Below are positions 9,613 to 18,445 of a DNA stretch of 64,000 bases, piece by piece; position 1 is the first letter of the stretch, and the number at the start of each line of letters is the position of its first letter. The notes under the pieces are model-generated. The model saw only the letters and a program-made list of their open reading frames with translations, was not told the origin of the DNA and made no database searches. The DNA is from Paenibacillus silviterrae. GTDB taxonomy: Bacteria; Bacillota; Bacilli; Paenibacillales; NBRC-103111. Location of the stretch: positions 1,364,001 through 1,428,000 of the forward strand of contig NZ_JASKUT010000001.1 of assembly GCF_030167925.1 (NCBI RefSeq). Direction: 5' to 3'. A program made the translations under genes and the position numbers.

Positions 9613-10476
9613 TTATCCTTTTATTGCTCCGCTTGTCATTCCACCGACAAAATAGCGGTTTGCCAGTAAGAATACAATCGTAATGGGGATGATGGCCATA
9701 CATGTGCCGGCTAATAACAAATCCCATTTGGCCCCGCCTTGACCCTCCGCGAGGTAGGCGAGTGTTGTCACCCCTACCGAAAGCGGTCTATTATTAGGCT
9801 GCGTAAGGGTTAAAGCCAGCGGCAGCATGTAGCTGTTCCATGTTCCTTGGAACGTAATCATGGCCACGACACCAATAACCGGCTTAATAATCGGGAAAAT
9901 GATGTGTGTATAAATCTTAAATACTCCACAGCCATCCATGATAGCCGATTCATCCAGCTCTTTCGGTACACCGTTTAAGAAACCGATGACCAGCAAGGTT
10001 CCAAAAATAGGACTGCCGCCTAGCGTCGCAAGGATCAGCCCAAGTAATGATTTGTGCAATCCCGCCTTTACGATAATTAAAAAAATGGGATAAATCGTTA
10101 CTGCCCCGGCGACAAACATCGATAAGTAGTAGCTTCCAAGAATAAATTTTCTACCCGGAAAAACACGTCTCTGTAAGCAATATCCTGACATCGTAGCGAA
10201 TATAGACGTAATGACCGTAACCGTTCCAGCGTAAATGAAGCTGTTGAGCATGTATTTTGAGAAATTAGCGGCTTTCCAAGCAAGGGCGTAATTGGTAAAG
10301 GTAAATTGCTCCGGAAACATATTCACGCCTCCTCTCAGAAGCTCCTGAGTGCTCTTGAACGAAGCCATGAATACATAAAACACGGGAAACAACACGATGG
10401 CAGCTGCCGCTAACAGAACGAGATGCAGAATCATTTTGTTTAACATCATGCTTACGGGACTTGCTGCCGTGTTCAT
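9613..10476 (-). CDS. ABC sugar importer permease, MalG-like
   Basis: A 287-residue inner-membrane protein with six predicted helices. It carries the EAA loop variant ELDESAIMDGCGVFKIY near residue 180, which docks the ATPase, and ends in the GAIKG tail typical of MalG/LplC-type permeases. AGGAGGG precedes the ATG. The gene follows the partner permease by 13 bp. No ATP-binding subunit gene occurs anywhere in the window, so an ATPase shared between importers (MsmX-like) encoded elsewhere is expected. Confidence 0.92.
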   Translation of the reverse strand: MNTAASPVSMMLNKMILHLVLLAAAAIVLFPVFYVFMASFKSTQELLRGGVNMFPEQFTFTNYALAWKAANFSKYMLNSFIYAGTVTVITSIFATMSGYCLQRRVFPGRKFILGSYYLSMFVAGAVTIYPIFLIIVKAGLHKSLLGLILATLGGSPIFGTLLVIGFLNGVPKELDESAIMDGCGVFKIYTHIIFPIIKPVIGVVAMITFQGTWNSYMLPLALTLTQPNNRPLSVGVTTLAYLAEGQGGAKWDLLLAGTCMAIIPITIVFLLANRYFVGGMTSGAIKG

Positions 10477-10489
10477 TGGGGAGTCCCTC

Positions 10490-11437
10490 CTAGTTTTCGC
10501 TTAGCCTTTTGGACATTTTGAAATAAACGAATGCCACTAAGCTTATGATAAGAAAAGCAACTACGCTGGCGGAAGCGGCATACCCTTGTTGTGCGCGGTA
10601 CCCTTCCATTTCAAAAAAGTAATTGAAGATGTACGTAACCATGGTTTCTGTACCGTGATTCGGATGGCCATTGGTGAGAACATTGACCAAGTCGAACATT
10701 TTGAGACCATTGAGCAAGCTTAGCATAATAATCATTTGCAGCATCTGGCCTAACTGGGGAATCGTGATATAGTAAAGCTTCTGCCACTCGTTTGCTCCGT
10801 CGATCGTGGCCGCTTCGTACAATTCTCCAGGAATCTTTTGCAATCCTGCTAAAATCAGTGTCATGTTGTAACCCATAACCTGCCAAACTTCCACCAAAAT
10901 CAAAGTCATCATTGCAGTTACGGCCGTACTTACCACATAAACCGGCTTATCAATGAACCCTATGGAGAGCAGTAATTCATTAATAATTCCATTGTCCGGC
11001 GCCAGCATGATCCTAAAGACGACACCGACGATAGCGGCACTGATCAAACAGGGGAAATAAAGTGCGGAACGATAAAATACTCTTCCTTTTATACTGCTGT
11101 TTAAAATAACCGCAAACACGAGCGAGAGAGGGATTCCGATAACTAGTGACCCGAATGTCATGATGAGTGTGTTGGAAACAGCCTTCCACCAAACCTCGTC
11201 CTTTAAAAGGACTTTGAAATTATCCAACCCGACATAGAGCGCTCGAATCCCGTCATAATCGTAAAAGGCGTATCGTAATATCCACAGCAAGGGAAAAAGC
11301 ACGAATACCGCGAAAAGAAGGTAAGGAATGCCTACCATAAGGTAAATTGTTATCAAATCTTTCAGCCTGAATAAAGTAATGGTTGACCGCTTTGAATGAG
11401 TAGGTGCTCTTTCAGCTCTCGCATAGATTTCGGTCAT
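10490..11437 (-). CDS. ABC sugar importer permease, MalF-like
   Basis: First gene of the uronate-polysaccharide operon. The integral membrane protein has an EAA loop, ELYEAATIDGANEWQKL, about two thirds along, and pairs with the following MalG-like subunit. A GTG at 11449 lies inside the ribosome-binding site. ATG 11437 is chosen because GGAGGTGA sits eight bases upstream, giving about 315 residues. A promoter with a cre-like site lies immediately upstream. Confidence 0.9.
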   Translation of the reverse strand: MTEIYARAERAPTHSKRSTITLFRLKDLITIYLMVGIPYLLFAVFVLFPLLWILRYAFYDYDGIRALYVGLDNFKVLLKDEVWWKAVSNTLIMTFGSLVIGIPLSLVFAVILNSSIKGRVFYRSALYFPCLISAAIVGVVFRIMLAPDNGIINELLLSIGFIDKPVYVVSTAVTAMMTLILVEVWQVMGYNMTLILAGLQKIPGELYEAATIDGANEWQKLYYITIPQLGQMLQMIIMLSLLNGLKMFDLVNVLTNGHPNHGTETMVTYIFNYFFEMEGYRAQQGYAASASVVAFLIISLVAFVYFKMSKRLSEN

Positions 11438-11453
11438 TGATGCCTTCACCTCC

Positions 11454-11467
11454 GGAAATCGTTTACA
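11454..11467 (-). promoter_or_regulatory. Candidate CcpA cre site at operon A start
   Basis: Minus-strand TGTAAACGATTTCC matches 13 of 14 positions of the TGWAANCGNTNWCA consensus. It covers the predicted transcription start just downstream of the -10, a position from which CcpA binding would repress the lyase/transport operon when glucose is present. Confidence 0.6.
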
Positions 11468-11472
11468 TTTCC

Positions 11473-11501
11473 ATCATAAGGGAAGGCAGGTACCTTTACA
11501 A
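11473..11501 (-). promoter_or_regulatory. Promoter of the PL8/GH88 transport operon
   Basis: On the minus strand TTGTAA (11501-11496), a 17-bp spacer and TATGAT (11478-11473) form a good sigma-A promoter, 36 bp upstream of the first permease start. Confidence 0.65.
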
Positions 11502-11607
11502 TGAAGTGAAATTTTGAAATGGTGTTGTAAATTGCTGTTTTTTTATTTCATCCCGTCCACCTGTTTCATTAACAATATCAATGGTTGCTGCACTACTGAT
11601 TCGACAA

Positions 11608-11643
11608 AAAAGGTACAGCCTCCATTTAGAGACTGTACCTTTT
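11608..11643 (-). terminator. Terminator of region B operon
   Basis: The arms AAAAGGTACAG and CTGTACCTTTT pair perfectly and extend by CTC/GAG around the loop. On the minus strand the stem is followed by a run of T. It lies 11 bp after the stop of the zinc-type dehydrogenase gene and separates that operon from operon A. Confidence 0.85.
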
Positions 11644-11654
11644 CGTATAAACGA

Positions 11655-12686
11655 TTATTTGCTTTCGCAATCGATCATGACATGGATTGTATCTCCCTTA
11701 TGCTCGTTGCGTAATTGGAAAGCGCGATTTACCTCGGCCAGCGGCACGATATGTGTGATCATCTCTTCCGTGTTAACGAGACCGTCAAGCACAAGTCTCA
11801 GTCCTTCCTCGAAATAACGCCGATTATCGATATCCCTCTTCGGTTCCGTTGACAGGATATCCAGCCGTTTCTTATGTACTTTAAAGAAGTCAACCGGCTT
11901 ATGGCAGGTGCCAATGCAGCCGTACATGACAATTCTGCCGTTCTGAGCCGCCGCATGAATGGCATCCACCATTCCTGCCCCTTCAAGTAAGCAAGGGATC
12001 ACTACATCAAAGCCGTCAGGAAAATCCTTGCCTACGATATCCATGGTATTGGCGTGCTCATGTGGAATTTTATAGGTGTGCGTCGCTCCGTATTTACGTG
12101 CCAGAGCCAGTTTCTCATCAAATAGATCGGTGACGACCAGATTTCGGGGGCTGAACAAGCTGATCACCTGTGTCATTACCAGACCGCTGACTCCCTGCCC
12201 GGTGATAAGTACATTCTTATTCGGTGAAATGTCACCCAGCTCCGCTGCGTGAAGAATTCCCGGAAGCACCTCAATGAGTGAGCCTTCGATGAGCGGCAAA
12301 TCCTTAGGAAGCACTTTGACGGAGAAGGGGCTGCAGCATACATACTCGGCAAAAGCGCCCCATACATATCGCAATGCGACATGATCGCCCTCTTTTACCC
12401 CGATCACATTCGGTCCGACCTTGTCGATGATACCGGCGACCTCGTGGCCGAGACGAGTTGGATACGTAATAAACTCCGGCTCCCGCGCGCCTCGAAACAC
12501 CTCAACGTCGCTGCCGCATATTCCCACCCATTTGACCTTGACCCGAACCTCGCCTTCCTTTGGCTCGGGAATCAAAGCACGTTTTACGCTGATTTCTCCA
12601 ATCGCGTCCATTACAGCGCACATTTGTGTTCCGGGTCCATCGTAATCAACCAATTCCATTGGCGGAACTGACATTTTCCTTACCAT
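11655..12686 (-). CDS. Zinc-type medium-chain dehydrogenase (threonine/sorbitol dehydrogenase-like)
   Basis: An NAD(P)-dependent alcohol/polyol dehydrogenase of the MDR superfamily. Catalytic zinc ligands are visible as C57 (GICGSD) and H81-E82 (GHE), with a further acidic position in SLIEVLPG. The Rossmann glycines are GQGVSG. The lobe that normally carries four structural-zinc cysteines is absent: the chain goes from EGDHVALRYVWG directly to AFAEYVC. ATG 12686 is preferred because GGAGGT lies nine bases upstream and the start overlaps the previous stop by one base (TAATG). It is the last gene of the operon and probably oxidises a sugar alcohol or sugar acid intermediate. Confidence 0.87.
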   Translation of the reverse strand: MVRKMSVPPMELVDYDGPGTQMCAVMDAIGEISVKRALIPEPKEGEVRVKVKWVGICGSDVEVFRGAREPEFITYPTRLGHEVAGIIDKVGPNVIGVKEGDHVALRYVWGAFAEYVCCSPFSVKVLPKDLPLIEGSLIEVLPGILHAAELGDISPNKNVLITGQGVSGLVMTQVISLFSPRNLVVTDLFDEKLALARKYGATHTYKIPHEHANTMDIVGKDFPDGFDVVIPCLLEGAGMVDAIHAAAQNGRIVMYGCIGTCHKPVDFFKVHKKRLDILSTEPKRDIDNRRYFEEGLRLVLDGLVNTEEMITHIVPLAEVNRAFQLRNEHKGDTIHVMIDCESK

Positions 12687-13681
12687 TAAGCCATTACCTC
12701 CCACATTCTCTCGGTTACCTCATAACCTTGGCTGTTTAAGCCTTCCATGCTGCGGATGATATCTACAACGACTGCTTCCATCAGAGCCAGATGACCTTGA
12801 ACGGAGGCCCCCGCAATATGAGGAGTCAGCAGTACGTTAGACAAGGCTCGGATCGGACTATCAGCAGGTAACGGCTCCTTCTCGAAAACATCCAGCGCCG
12901 CTAAGAATCGGCCGGTTCGTAACTGTTCCATGAAGGCTTCCGCATCCATAACACTCGACCTGGAGGAATTGATTACAACAGCGCCGTCGGGAATCAAAGA
13001 CATCAGCTCTCGTGTCAGCATTCGTTCTGTTGCGGGCAGCTTCGGAGCGTGAAGAGATATAATCGGACATTGCATTACTTCCTCAAGTGTTGCGCGCTTC
13101 ACTTGAAGCCTGGCTGCCGCTTCCTCGGTGAGGAAAGGATCATAAAGCAGGACGTTCACCTGGAACGGAGCCAAAAGCTTGAGGAAAGCGCGTGCCGTCG
13201 AGCTGGCGGATACGATCCCGACCGTGCTTCCAGTGAGCTCTCTGCCCTTCCATCCCTGCGGTCTCCACTCGCCTTCCCGTATGGAGCGGTCGAGGCTGCT
13301 CATATGACGTAACGAGGCGAGCAGCGCACCGAGACAATATTCGCCTACGCTTGATGCGATACGAGGCGCTGCGGAGAATACTCTAACGCCCCGTTCAAAG
13401 ATTTGCCTCGGCACCAGATGCTTCACAGTTCCCGCCGCATGTCCTACGGCTCGCAGCATCACGGCCTTCTCCAGAATTTCATCTGTAATCCCCGGAGAGC
13501 CCCAGCTTGTGATGACCACCTCGGCATCAACGATCAGCTCCGCGAGCTCCTCTTTCGTATAATCCCGACCGGTTTCATTCCACGTTGTTTCAAAATAGTC
13601 ATTGAGCTGCTTCCGGCACAGGTCGGAGCAAACCTCATCCAGGCGGGACTTTGGGGAAAGCACTAAAGCTTTAGGCTTCAT
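12686..13681 (-). CDS. D-2-hydroxyacid dehydrogenase family protein with degenerate nucleotide motif
   Basis: The protein aligns by eye with the paralogue two genes upstream and with the D-isomer 2-hydroxyacid dehydrogenase family. The catalytic Arg (VINSSRSS), Glu (LDVFEKEPL) and His (LTPHIAG) blocks are present. The Gly-rich NAD loop, GxGxxG in the family, reads SASSTA (residues 158-163 of VGIVSASSTAR), so cofactor binding may be altered or lost. The start at ATG 13681 has GGGAGG nine bases upstream and overlaps the Gfo/Idh/MocA stop by 11 bp; the frame extends upstream to 13759 without a supporting site. The substrate is unknown. Confidence 0.82.
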   Translation of the reverse strand: MKPKALVLSPKSRLDEVCSDLCRKQLNDYFETTWNETGRDYTKEELAELIVDAEVVITSWGSPGITDEILEKAVMLRAVGHAAGTVKHLVPRQIFERGVRVFSAAPRIASSVGEYCLGALLASLRHMSSLDRSIREGEWRPQGWKGRELTGSTVGIVSASSTARAFLKLLAPFQVNVLLYDPFLTEEAAARLQVKRATLEEVMQCPIISLHAPKLPATERMLTRELMSLIPDGAVVINSSRSSVMDAEAFMEQLRTGRFLAALDVFEKEPLPADSPIRALSNVLLTPHIAGASVQGHLALMEAVVVDIIRSMEGLNSQGYEVTERMWEVMA

Positions 13682-14732
13682 CAGTTGATTCCTCCCGATC
13701 ATCATGAATGGAAACGACTTTACCGGTACGCATCGACTCGAAGCAGCCGTCGATGACACGCATCACTTTCAGGATTTCCCGGCCGGATGCCAGCGGTTCC
13801 CGGCCCTCCCTAATCGAGTCTGCGAACTCTTCAAGCTGCCATGCGAAATTGCTGTTCGATCTTTCACAAGCGGCCACCTTCTCGCCATTCAGCTCCAGCT
13901 CGTATTCATCCTTCAAATGAAGCATGCCGTTCTGCCCGATCAGATAGCGGTCATAGATGCTGTTTTGCGTGGACCAGATCCGCTTCCCTGTCAAGCCTTC
14001 TTCGTCCGTGGGACGGCAGCCTGCGTTAAAGGACATTAAGATATTGGCCATTCGGCCTTGACCGAAGCTTAAAGAGATAGCCGCCTCGTCTTCTCCGCTC
14101 CAGTTCGGATTATTCGAATGTCCCTGGGCATAAACGGAAACAGGTGTTTGATTATATGCCCAAAGGATATAATCCAGGATATGGCTTCCCCACAGAGGAA
14201 TAATGAAGCCGCCGATCTTCGTTTCGTCCTTCCACCAGTCTGCAGCCGGTTGATCCATGTGAGCCAACAGCAGTGCGTTGATATTGATCAGGTCACCGAT
14301 TTCCTTAGAACGAACACGGCGGACGGAGTCCATCACAGGCTGGAAGAAACGGCGGCTTTGTCCTACCATCAGCACAGCCCCGTTCTGCTCCGCTGTGGCG
14401 ACCATAACCTTTGCTTCCTGAAGGTTCATCGCCATCGGCTTCTCGACAAGCACATGCTTTCCATGCTGTAAGGCACGAACGGTATAAGTTGCATGTAAAT
14501 CGTGAGGAAGCAGCAGCAGGAAGGCGTCGATATCACGATCCTGAAGCGCCTCCTCAAAGGATGTATAAGTTGCGACGCCTTCCCATTGAGCGGCCTCGTT
14601 CTTCAGCTTCTCCGCATCACGCGACACGAGGGCTCTGAGCTCGATCTTATTGCCCAGCTCCCGGATCGCGGGTAAGTGGGATTTGGAAACACGTCCTAAT
14701 CCGACAACAGCCAATCGCAGCTTCCGGTACAT
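13671..14732 (-). CDS. Gfo/Idh/MocA family oxidoreductase
   Basis: A 353-residue soluble NAD(P)-dependent dehydrogenase. The N-terminal Rossmann domain has VVGLGRVSKSH at residues 9-19, and the EKP signature VLVEKPMAMN near residue 95 contributes the family's conserved lysine. The C-terminal alpha/beta domain follows. Members oxidise or reduce sugars, inositols or sugar acids at a ring carbon. It lies between the two hydroxyacid dehydrogenases in an operon with few gaps, which suggests successive redox steps on one sugar-derived substrate. Confidence 0.9.
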   Translation of the reverse strand: MYRKLRLAVVGLGRVSKSHLPAIRELGNKIELRALVSRDAEKLKNEAAQWEGVATYTSFEEALQDRDIDAFLLLLPHDLHATYTVRALQHGKHVLVEKPMAMNLQEAKVMVATAEQNGAVLMVGQSRRFFQPVMDSVRRVRSKEIGDLININALLLAHMDQPAADWWKDETKIGGFIIPLWGSHILDYILWAYNQTPVSVYAQGHSNNPNWSGEDEAAISLSFGQGRMANILMSFNAGCRPTDEEGLTGKRIWSTQNSIYDRYLIGQNGMLHLKDEYELELNGEKVAACERSNSNFAWQLEEFADSIREGREPLASGREILKVMRVIDGCFESMRTGKVVSIHDDREESTDEA

Positions 14733-14747
14733 CGTGATCCCCCCATC

Positions 14748-15746
14748 TTAGGTCATAATAGCCAGCTGCTCCCGCTTTACTTCAAAGGCAAGGGGCTCAC
14801 CCGCATAGAAGCGCCTGATTTCTTCTACCATCAGCTTTCCGATGCGGAGACGAGAGTCCGGATTCACCCCGGCGAGATGCGGTCTTGCGATCACATTATC
14901 CAGCTGCCTGAATTCGCTGTCGACAGCAAGCGGCTCCACCGTGAATACATCCAGGCCTGCCTTGAAGCGCTTCGTTCGCAGCTCGTTAAGCAGCGCTTCT
15001 TCGTCGATCAGATCGCCGCGAGCCGTATTGATCAGCATGGCACCATCACGTATCAGCGATAGCTCCGCCTTTCCGATCATATGGTACGTTTCCGGCACCT
15101 TCGGCGCATGAAGCGATACAATATCGGATTGTGACAGCAGCTCGTGGAGTGGACAAAGCTTAACGCTCAGATCTGCAGCCATCTCCTCTGCAAAAAAAGG
15201 ATCGTAGCCAAGCACCTTCACGCCGAATGGCCGCAGCAGCTTAATTACCTCACGCGCCACCATGCCGAGCCCGACCAAGCCGACCGTTTTTCCCCTCAGC
15301 TCATAGGTTTCCATCGACGCTATTTTGGCATTACCGCCTCTGGACATGATTTGATGGACAGGAAGGATGTTATGACCGAGTGCCAGAATGAGCGCCAGCA
15401 CCGATTCACTGACGGATACGGCAATGGCATAGTTGCTGTTCAGCACCCGGATGCCCTTCTCAAAGACCCTCGTGGTCGGCAGCACCGGGCGAATCGATCC
15501 GGCCATGTGCGCTACCAGCTCCAGCCGGTTCGCCTGCTCCAGAATCTCATCGTCCAGAGGACAGGTTCTCCACGTCGTAATGACGACATGCGCCTCCTTC
15601 ACTTTCTCCGCAAGCTCTTCTTTGCTAAAGGGCCGGTCGTAAGGGTTCCATTCCACATGGCCTAACGTCTGCAGTGCCGTCTTGGTTTCCTCCGTAAGAA
15701 AAGCACTAAGCTGATGATTGGGAATCTGAACCAAAATATTACGCAC
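14748..15746 (-). CDS. D-2-hydroxyacid dehydrogenase family protein
   Basis: A 332-residue member of the D-isomer-specific 2-hydroxyacid dehydrogenases (glyoxylate/phosphoglycerate dehydrogenase group). The NAD loop is VGLVGLGMVAR (near residue 155). The catalytic residues lie in LINTARGDLID (Arg), LDVFTVEPL (Glu) and ARPHLAG (His). It starts at GTG 15746 with GGAGATGG upstream. A paralogue without the glycine loop lies two genes downstream. It likely reduces a 2-keto acid or oxidises a 2-hydroxy acid formed from an imported sugar. Confidence 0.9.
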   Translation of the reverse strand: MRNILVQIPNHQLSAFLTEETKTALQTLGHVEWNPYDRPFSKEELAEKVKEAHVVITTWRTCPLDDEILEQANRLELVAHMAGSIRPVLPTTRVFEKGIRVLNSNYAIAVSVSESVLALILALGHNILPVHQIMSRGGNAKIASMETYELRGKTVGLVGLGMVAREVIKLLRPFGVKVLGYDPFFAEEMAADLSVKLCPLHELLSQSDIVSLHAPKVPETYHMIGKAELSLIRDGAMLINTARGDLIDEEALLNELRTKRFKAGLDVFTVEPLAVDSEFRQLDNVIARPHLAGVNPDSRLRIGKLMVEEIRRFYAGEPLAFEVKREQLAIMT

Positions 15747-15779
15747 TAGGTTCCATCTCCTTCGGTCGGAATCATACAG

Positions 15780-15808
15780 GGGGTAGACCTAAGGCAGGCG
15801 TCTACCCC
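15780..15808 (-). other. Intercistronic stem-loop after solute-binding gene
   Basis: GGGGTAGAC and GTCTACCCC form a nine-pair stem with an 11-base loop in the 85-bp gap between the solute-binding gene and the hydroxyacid dehydrogenase gene. There is no downstream T-run on the minus strand, so it is probably an mRNA-stability or partial-attenuation element. Confidence 0.55.
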
Positions 15809-15831
15809 TTGCACTTTGTTACGTACCGGAT

Positions 15832-17496
15832 CTATTTTTTCAGCTTCGCATCATAAGCCTTCTGATAAATTTCGAGATATTTTTTGATGTTCATTTTATC
15901 CAGGGTGCTGACATAATTGTTCCATTCCTTGTCGATATCGGCGTCTCCGGTCACAAAGCGGGCGATCATCGTTTTTACGTAATCGTTGATCGTTTTATCC
16001 AGCTCGGCGAGCACCTGCGAATCGCTTGGCGGGAAGAAGAGCGGAGGCACGAGCGTCTTGATGCTCGGAATAAACGGCTCGTAGTTCTTCTTTGTAATCT
16101 CGTAGTACATCTTCTCTTTATCCGGCAGCTTCAGTACCGCCTGACCGGCATACCAGTCCTTATCCGTCCGGTAATTCAGGCCGTATTGCGCCCAGCCTTC
16201 ATTCTGCACCCGACCGAATGGAATGAGCAGACGGTACTTCGCAGGCTGTCCGTCCCTTCCCAGGTCTCCTGGCTGTGGCTTAGACCAGGCGGAGTTTTCC
16301 ACCCCGAAGTTGGAGTAGAGGTTGGCTTCGAACTCGTACATCGTATCGGCCCAGCGCATCGTCACTTCCGGATACTTATTGGCGTTCGTCATAATAAAGT
16401 TACCCGAACGGATCTTATCATACGGATTCCAGAACGAGGTCTGTTTGCCGGAAGGCCCCTTGAGCGGCGCGATAGGCTGGTACTCCAGCCATCTTCCGCT
16501 CGGTCCCTCTACGATCGTAATCGTGGAGGGCGAATGCGCAGGCATGGCTCCGGCGATGGCGATATCCGGATTCTCGGCGATTTTTTTCAGACCTGCGTCG
16601 TCCTGAGTAAAGGATTGCGGGGCAATGAGACCCTCCTTATAAAGCTTATTTAAGTACTTCAGACCCTCTTTCCATTCAGGCTTGTTATAGACAACATCAA
16701 TTTTGTCTTTGTTGACAATCATTCGTTTCATACCGTCATCATAAATGAAAGAGTTCATAATGAACGGGTCGATCAATGTTCTTGATCCGGTAGCACCGAC
16801 GAGAGGAATCTCATCCGCTTTCCCGTTGCCGTTCGGGTCCTTCTCTTTGAACGCCTTCAGCATCTGGTAGTATTCATCCAGTGTGGTAGGCTCCTTCAAC
16901 CCGAGCTTATCGAGCCATGGCTTATAAACATACATCTTGAAGTTCATTGAGCAATGGTAGCACTCGTTGACGTATGGCAAGCTGTAGATTTTATTGCCGG
17001 GAGCTGTAATGGCATCCTTAACTTCGGGCATTTCCTGGAATATTTTTTTCGTATTCGGTCCATATTTGTCAATCAGCTCGGTAAAGGATACAAACACACC
17101 CTGTTCACCGTAAACCATCTGCTGTTCGGGCGAAATCCCCATATTCATGATGACATCCGGCAGGTCTCCGCTAGAGAGAGCCAGGTTCAGCTGCTCCAAA
17201 TAGTTCTTCTCATCCGTAACAGTCCATTCCACCTGCACGTTGGTTTTATTCTCAAGCCATTTGGTATAGCCGTTCGTATTGAAGTTTTCCACCAGACTAT
17301 TGCCTCGGACAAGCACCTTCAGTTTCACTTTCTCGTTCACAATGGGATATTGGCCGGGCGGATTCACTTTAGTTGCATTCGGAGTTTCTTTGCTCTCTCC
17401 TTCCTTGGCCGTTTCACCGGGATCCGACGAGCAAGCCGACAGCAAAAGCGAGAAACAGAAGACAATGGTCCATACCAATGCTAGCCTTTTGCGCAT
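15832..17496 (-). CDS. LplA-type ABC importer solute-binding lipoprotein
   Basis: A 554-residue extracellular binding protein with a lipoprotein signal ending LLLSAC (C22) and an acidic linker. The long LplA-type fold includes a DPNGNGKADEIPL calcium-loop-like motif near residue 215, common in this family. GGGAGG precedes the ATG. It is encoded third after the LplB- and LplC-type permeases and should set the specificity of that importer. Ligands of LplA relatives are oligosaccharides; this one is unknown. Confidence 0.92.
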   Translation of the reverse strand: MRKRLALVWTIVFCFSLLLSACSSDPGETAKEGESKETPNATKVNPPGQYPIVNEKVKLKVLVRGNSLVENFNTNGYTKWLENKTNVQVEWTVTDEKNYLEQLNLALSSGDLPDVIMNMGISPEQQMVYGEQGVFVSFTELIDKYGPNTKKIFQEMPEVKDAITAPGNKIYSLPYVNECYHCSMNFKMYVYKPWLDKLGLKEPTTLDEYYQMLKAFKEKDPNGNGKADEIPLVGATGSRTLIDPFIMNSFIYDDGMKRMIVNKDKIDVVYNKPEWKEGLKYLNKLYKEGLIAPQSFTQDDAGLKKIAENPDIAIAGAMPAHSPSTITIVEGPSGRWLEYQPIAPLKGPSGKQTSFWNPYDKIRSGNFIMTNANKYPEVTMRWADTMYEFEANLYSNFGVENSAWSKPQPGDLGRDGQPAKYRLLIPFGRVQNEGWAQYGLNYRTDKDWYAGQAVLKLPDKEKMYYEITKKNYEPFIPSIKTLVPPLFFPPSDSQVLAELDKTINDYVKTMIARFVTGDADIDKEWNNYVSTLDKMNIKKYLEIYQKAYDAKLKK

Positions 17497-17540
17497 GTCT
17501 TAACCTCCCCTGAGTTAATTTCCATGACATGACCCTTGTT

Positions 17541-18434
17541 CTAGCCTTTAATCGAACCGATCATCACTCCTTTCACAAAGTGCTTTTGCACAAACGGGTA
17601 AATGATCAATACCGGGACAGTAGCGACAACAATCAGCGAGTATTTAAGCAGATCCGCCAAGCCTTGTCTTGCGACCAGATCCTCTTCGCTCATCACCATG
17701 CTGGGATCGATCTGATTTTGGATGAGGATACTGCGCAGCACCAGCTGCAGCGGATATAAATCCCGATCCTTTAAATATAACAAGGCGCTGAAATACGAAT
17801 TCCAATGATTGACGGCGTAAAACAGGGAAATGACTGCCACGATCGGACCGGAGAGCGGCAGAACGATTCGCGTCAGGAACTGCCAGTCGGTTGAACCGTC
17901 CACCTGGGCGGCCTCCAGCATTTCATTCGGAATATTCGTCTGGAAGTACGTTCTCGTGATGATCACATTAAACACACTAAGAGCCGACGGTATAATCATT
18001 GCCCATCTCGTATCGAGCAGCCCTAAATCCTTAACTAGCATATAATTGGGGATCAGTCCGCCGGAGAACATGATCGTGAAGACAAAGATAAACATGATCA
18101 GGTTTCTTCCGATAAAATCTTTCCGAGCCAGCGGGTAGGCCGCCATCAGAGTCAATACGACGTTGACCATGGTTCCAACCACAGTGTAAAACAGCGAGTT
18201 CGCAAATCCGCTCCAAATGGCCTTATTACTAAATACAGCCTCATACCCTTTAAGGCCCGGATCTACCGGCCACAGCCATACCTTTCCGGAAATGACCGCC
18301 TTCGTTGAGCTGAAGGACGCACTGATAATATAGATAAGCGGATAGAGCACAGCAATAAAAAAAAGCGATAACATCACATAGTTGACGATGTTGAAAATTT
18401 TGTCGCCGGTAGCTTCTCTTATGTTAGGACTCAT
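17541..18434 (-). CDS. LplC-type ABC importer permease
   Basis: An integral membrane protein of about 297 residues with an EAA loop (EMLEAAQVDGSTDWQFL) and the MIGSIKG C-terminus typical of LplC/YtcP permeases. ATG 18434 is chosen over a GTG at 18452 because GGAGG lies seven bases upstream. The chosen start also removes an overlap with the preceding gene. It partners with the LplB-type protein encoded upstream. Confidence 0.92.
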   Translation of the reverse strand: MSPNIREATGDKIFNIVNYVMLSLFFIAVLYPLIYIISASFSSTKAVISGKVWLWPVDPGLKGYEAVFSNKAIWSGFANSLFYTVVGTMVNVVLTLMAAYPLARKDFIGRNLIMFIFVFTIMFSGGLIPNYMLVKDLGLLDTRWAMIIPSALSVFNVIITRTYFQTNIPNEMLEAAQVDGSTDWQFLTRIVLPLSGPIVAVISLFYAVNHWNSYFSALLYLKDRDLYPLQLVLRSILIQNQIDPSMVMSEEDLVARQGLADLLKYSLIVVATVPVLIIYPFVQKHFVKGVMIGSIKG

Positions 18435-18445
18435 AGGGGATCCTC

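Noticed and set aside
12381..12671. Overlapping plus-strand frames opposite the dehydrogenase genes of region B
   Set aside because: Several such frames exist on the opposite strand through 11.6-16 kb; all coincide with clear minus-strand enzymes and lack start signals.
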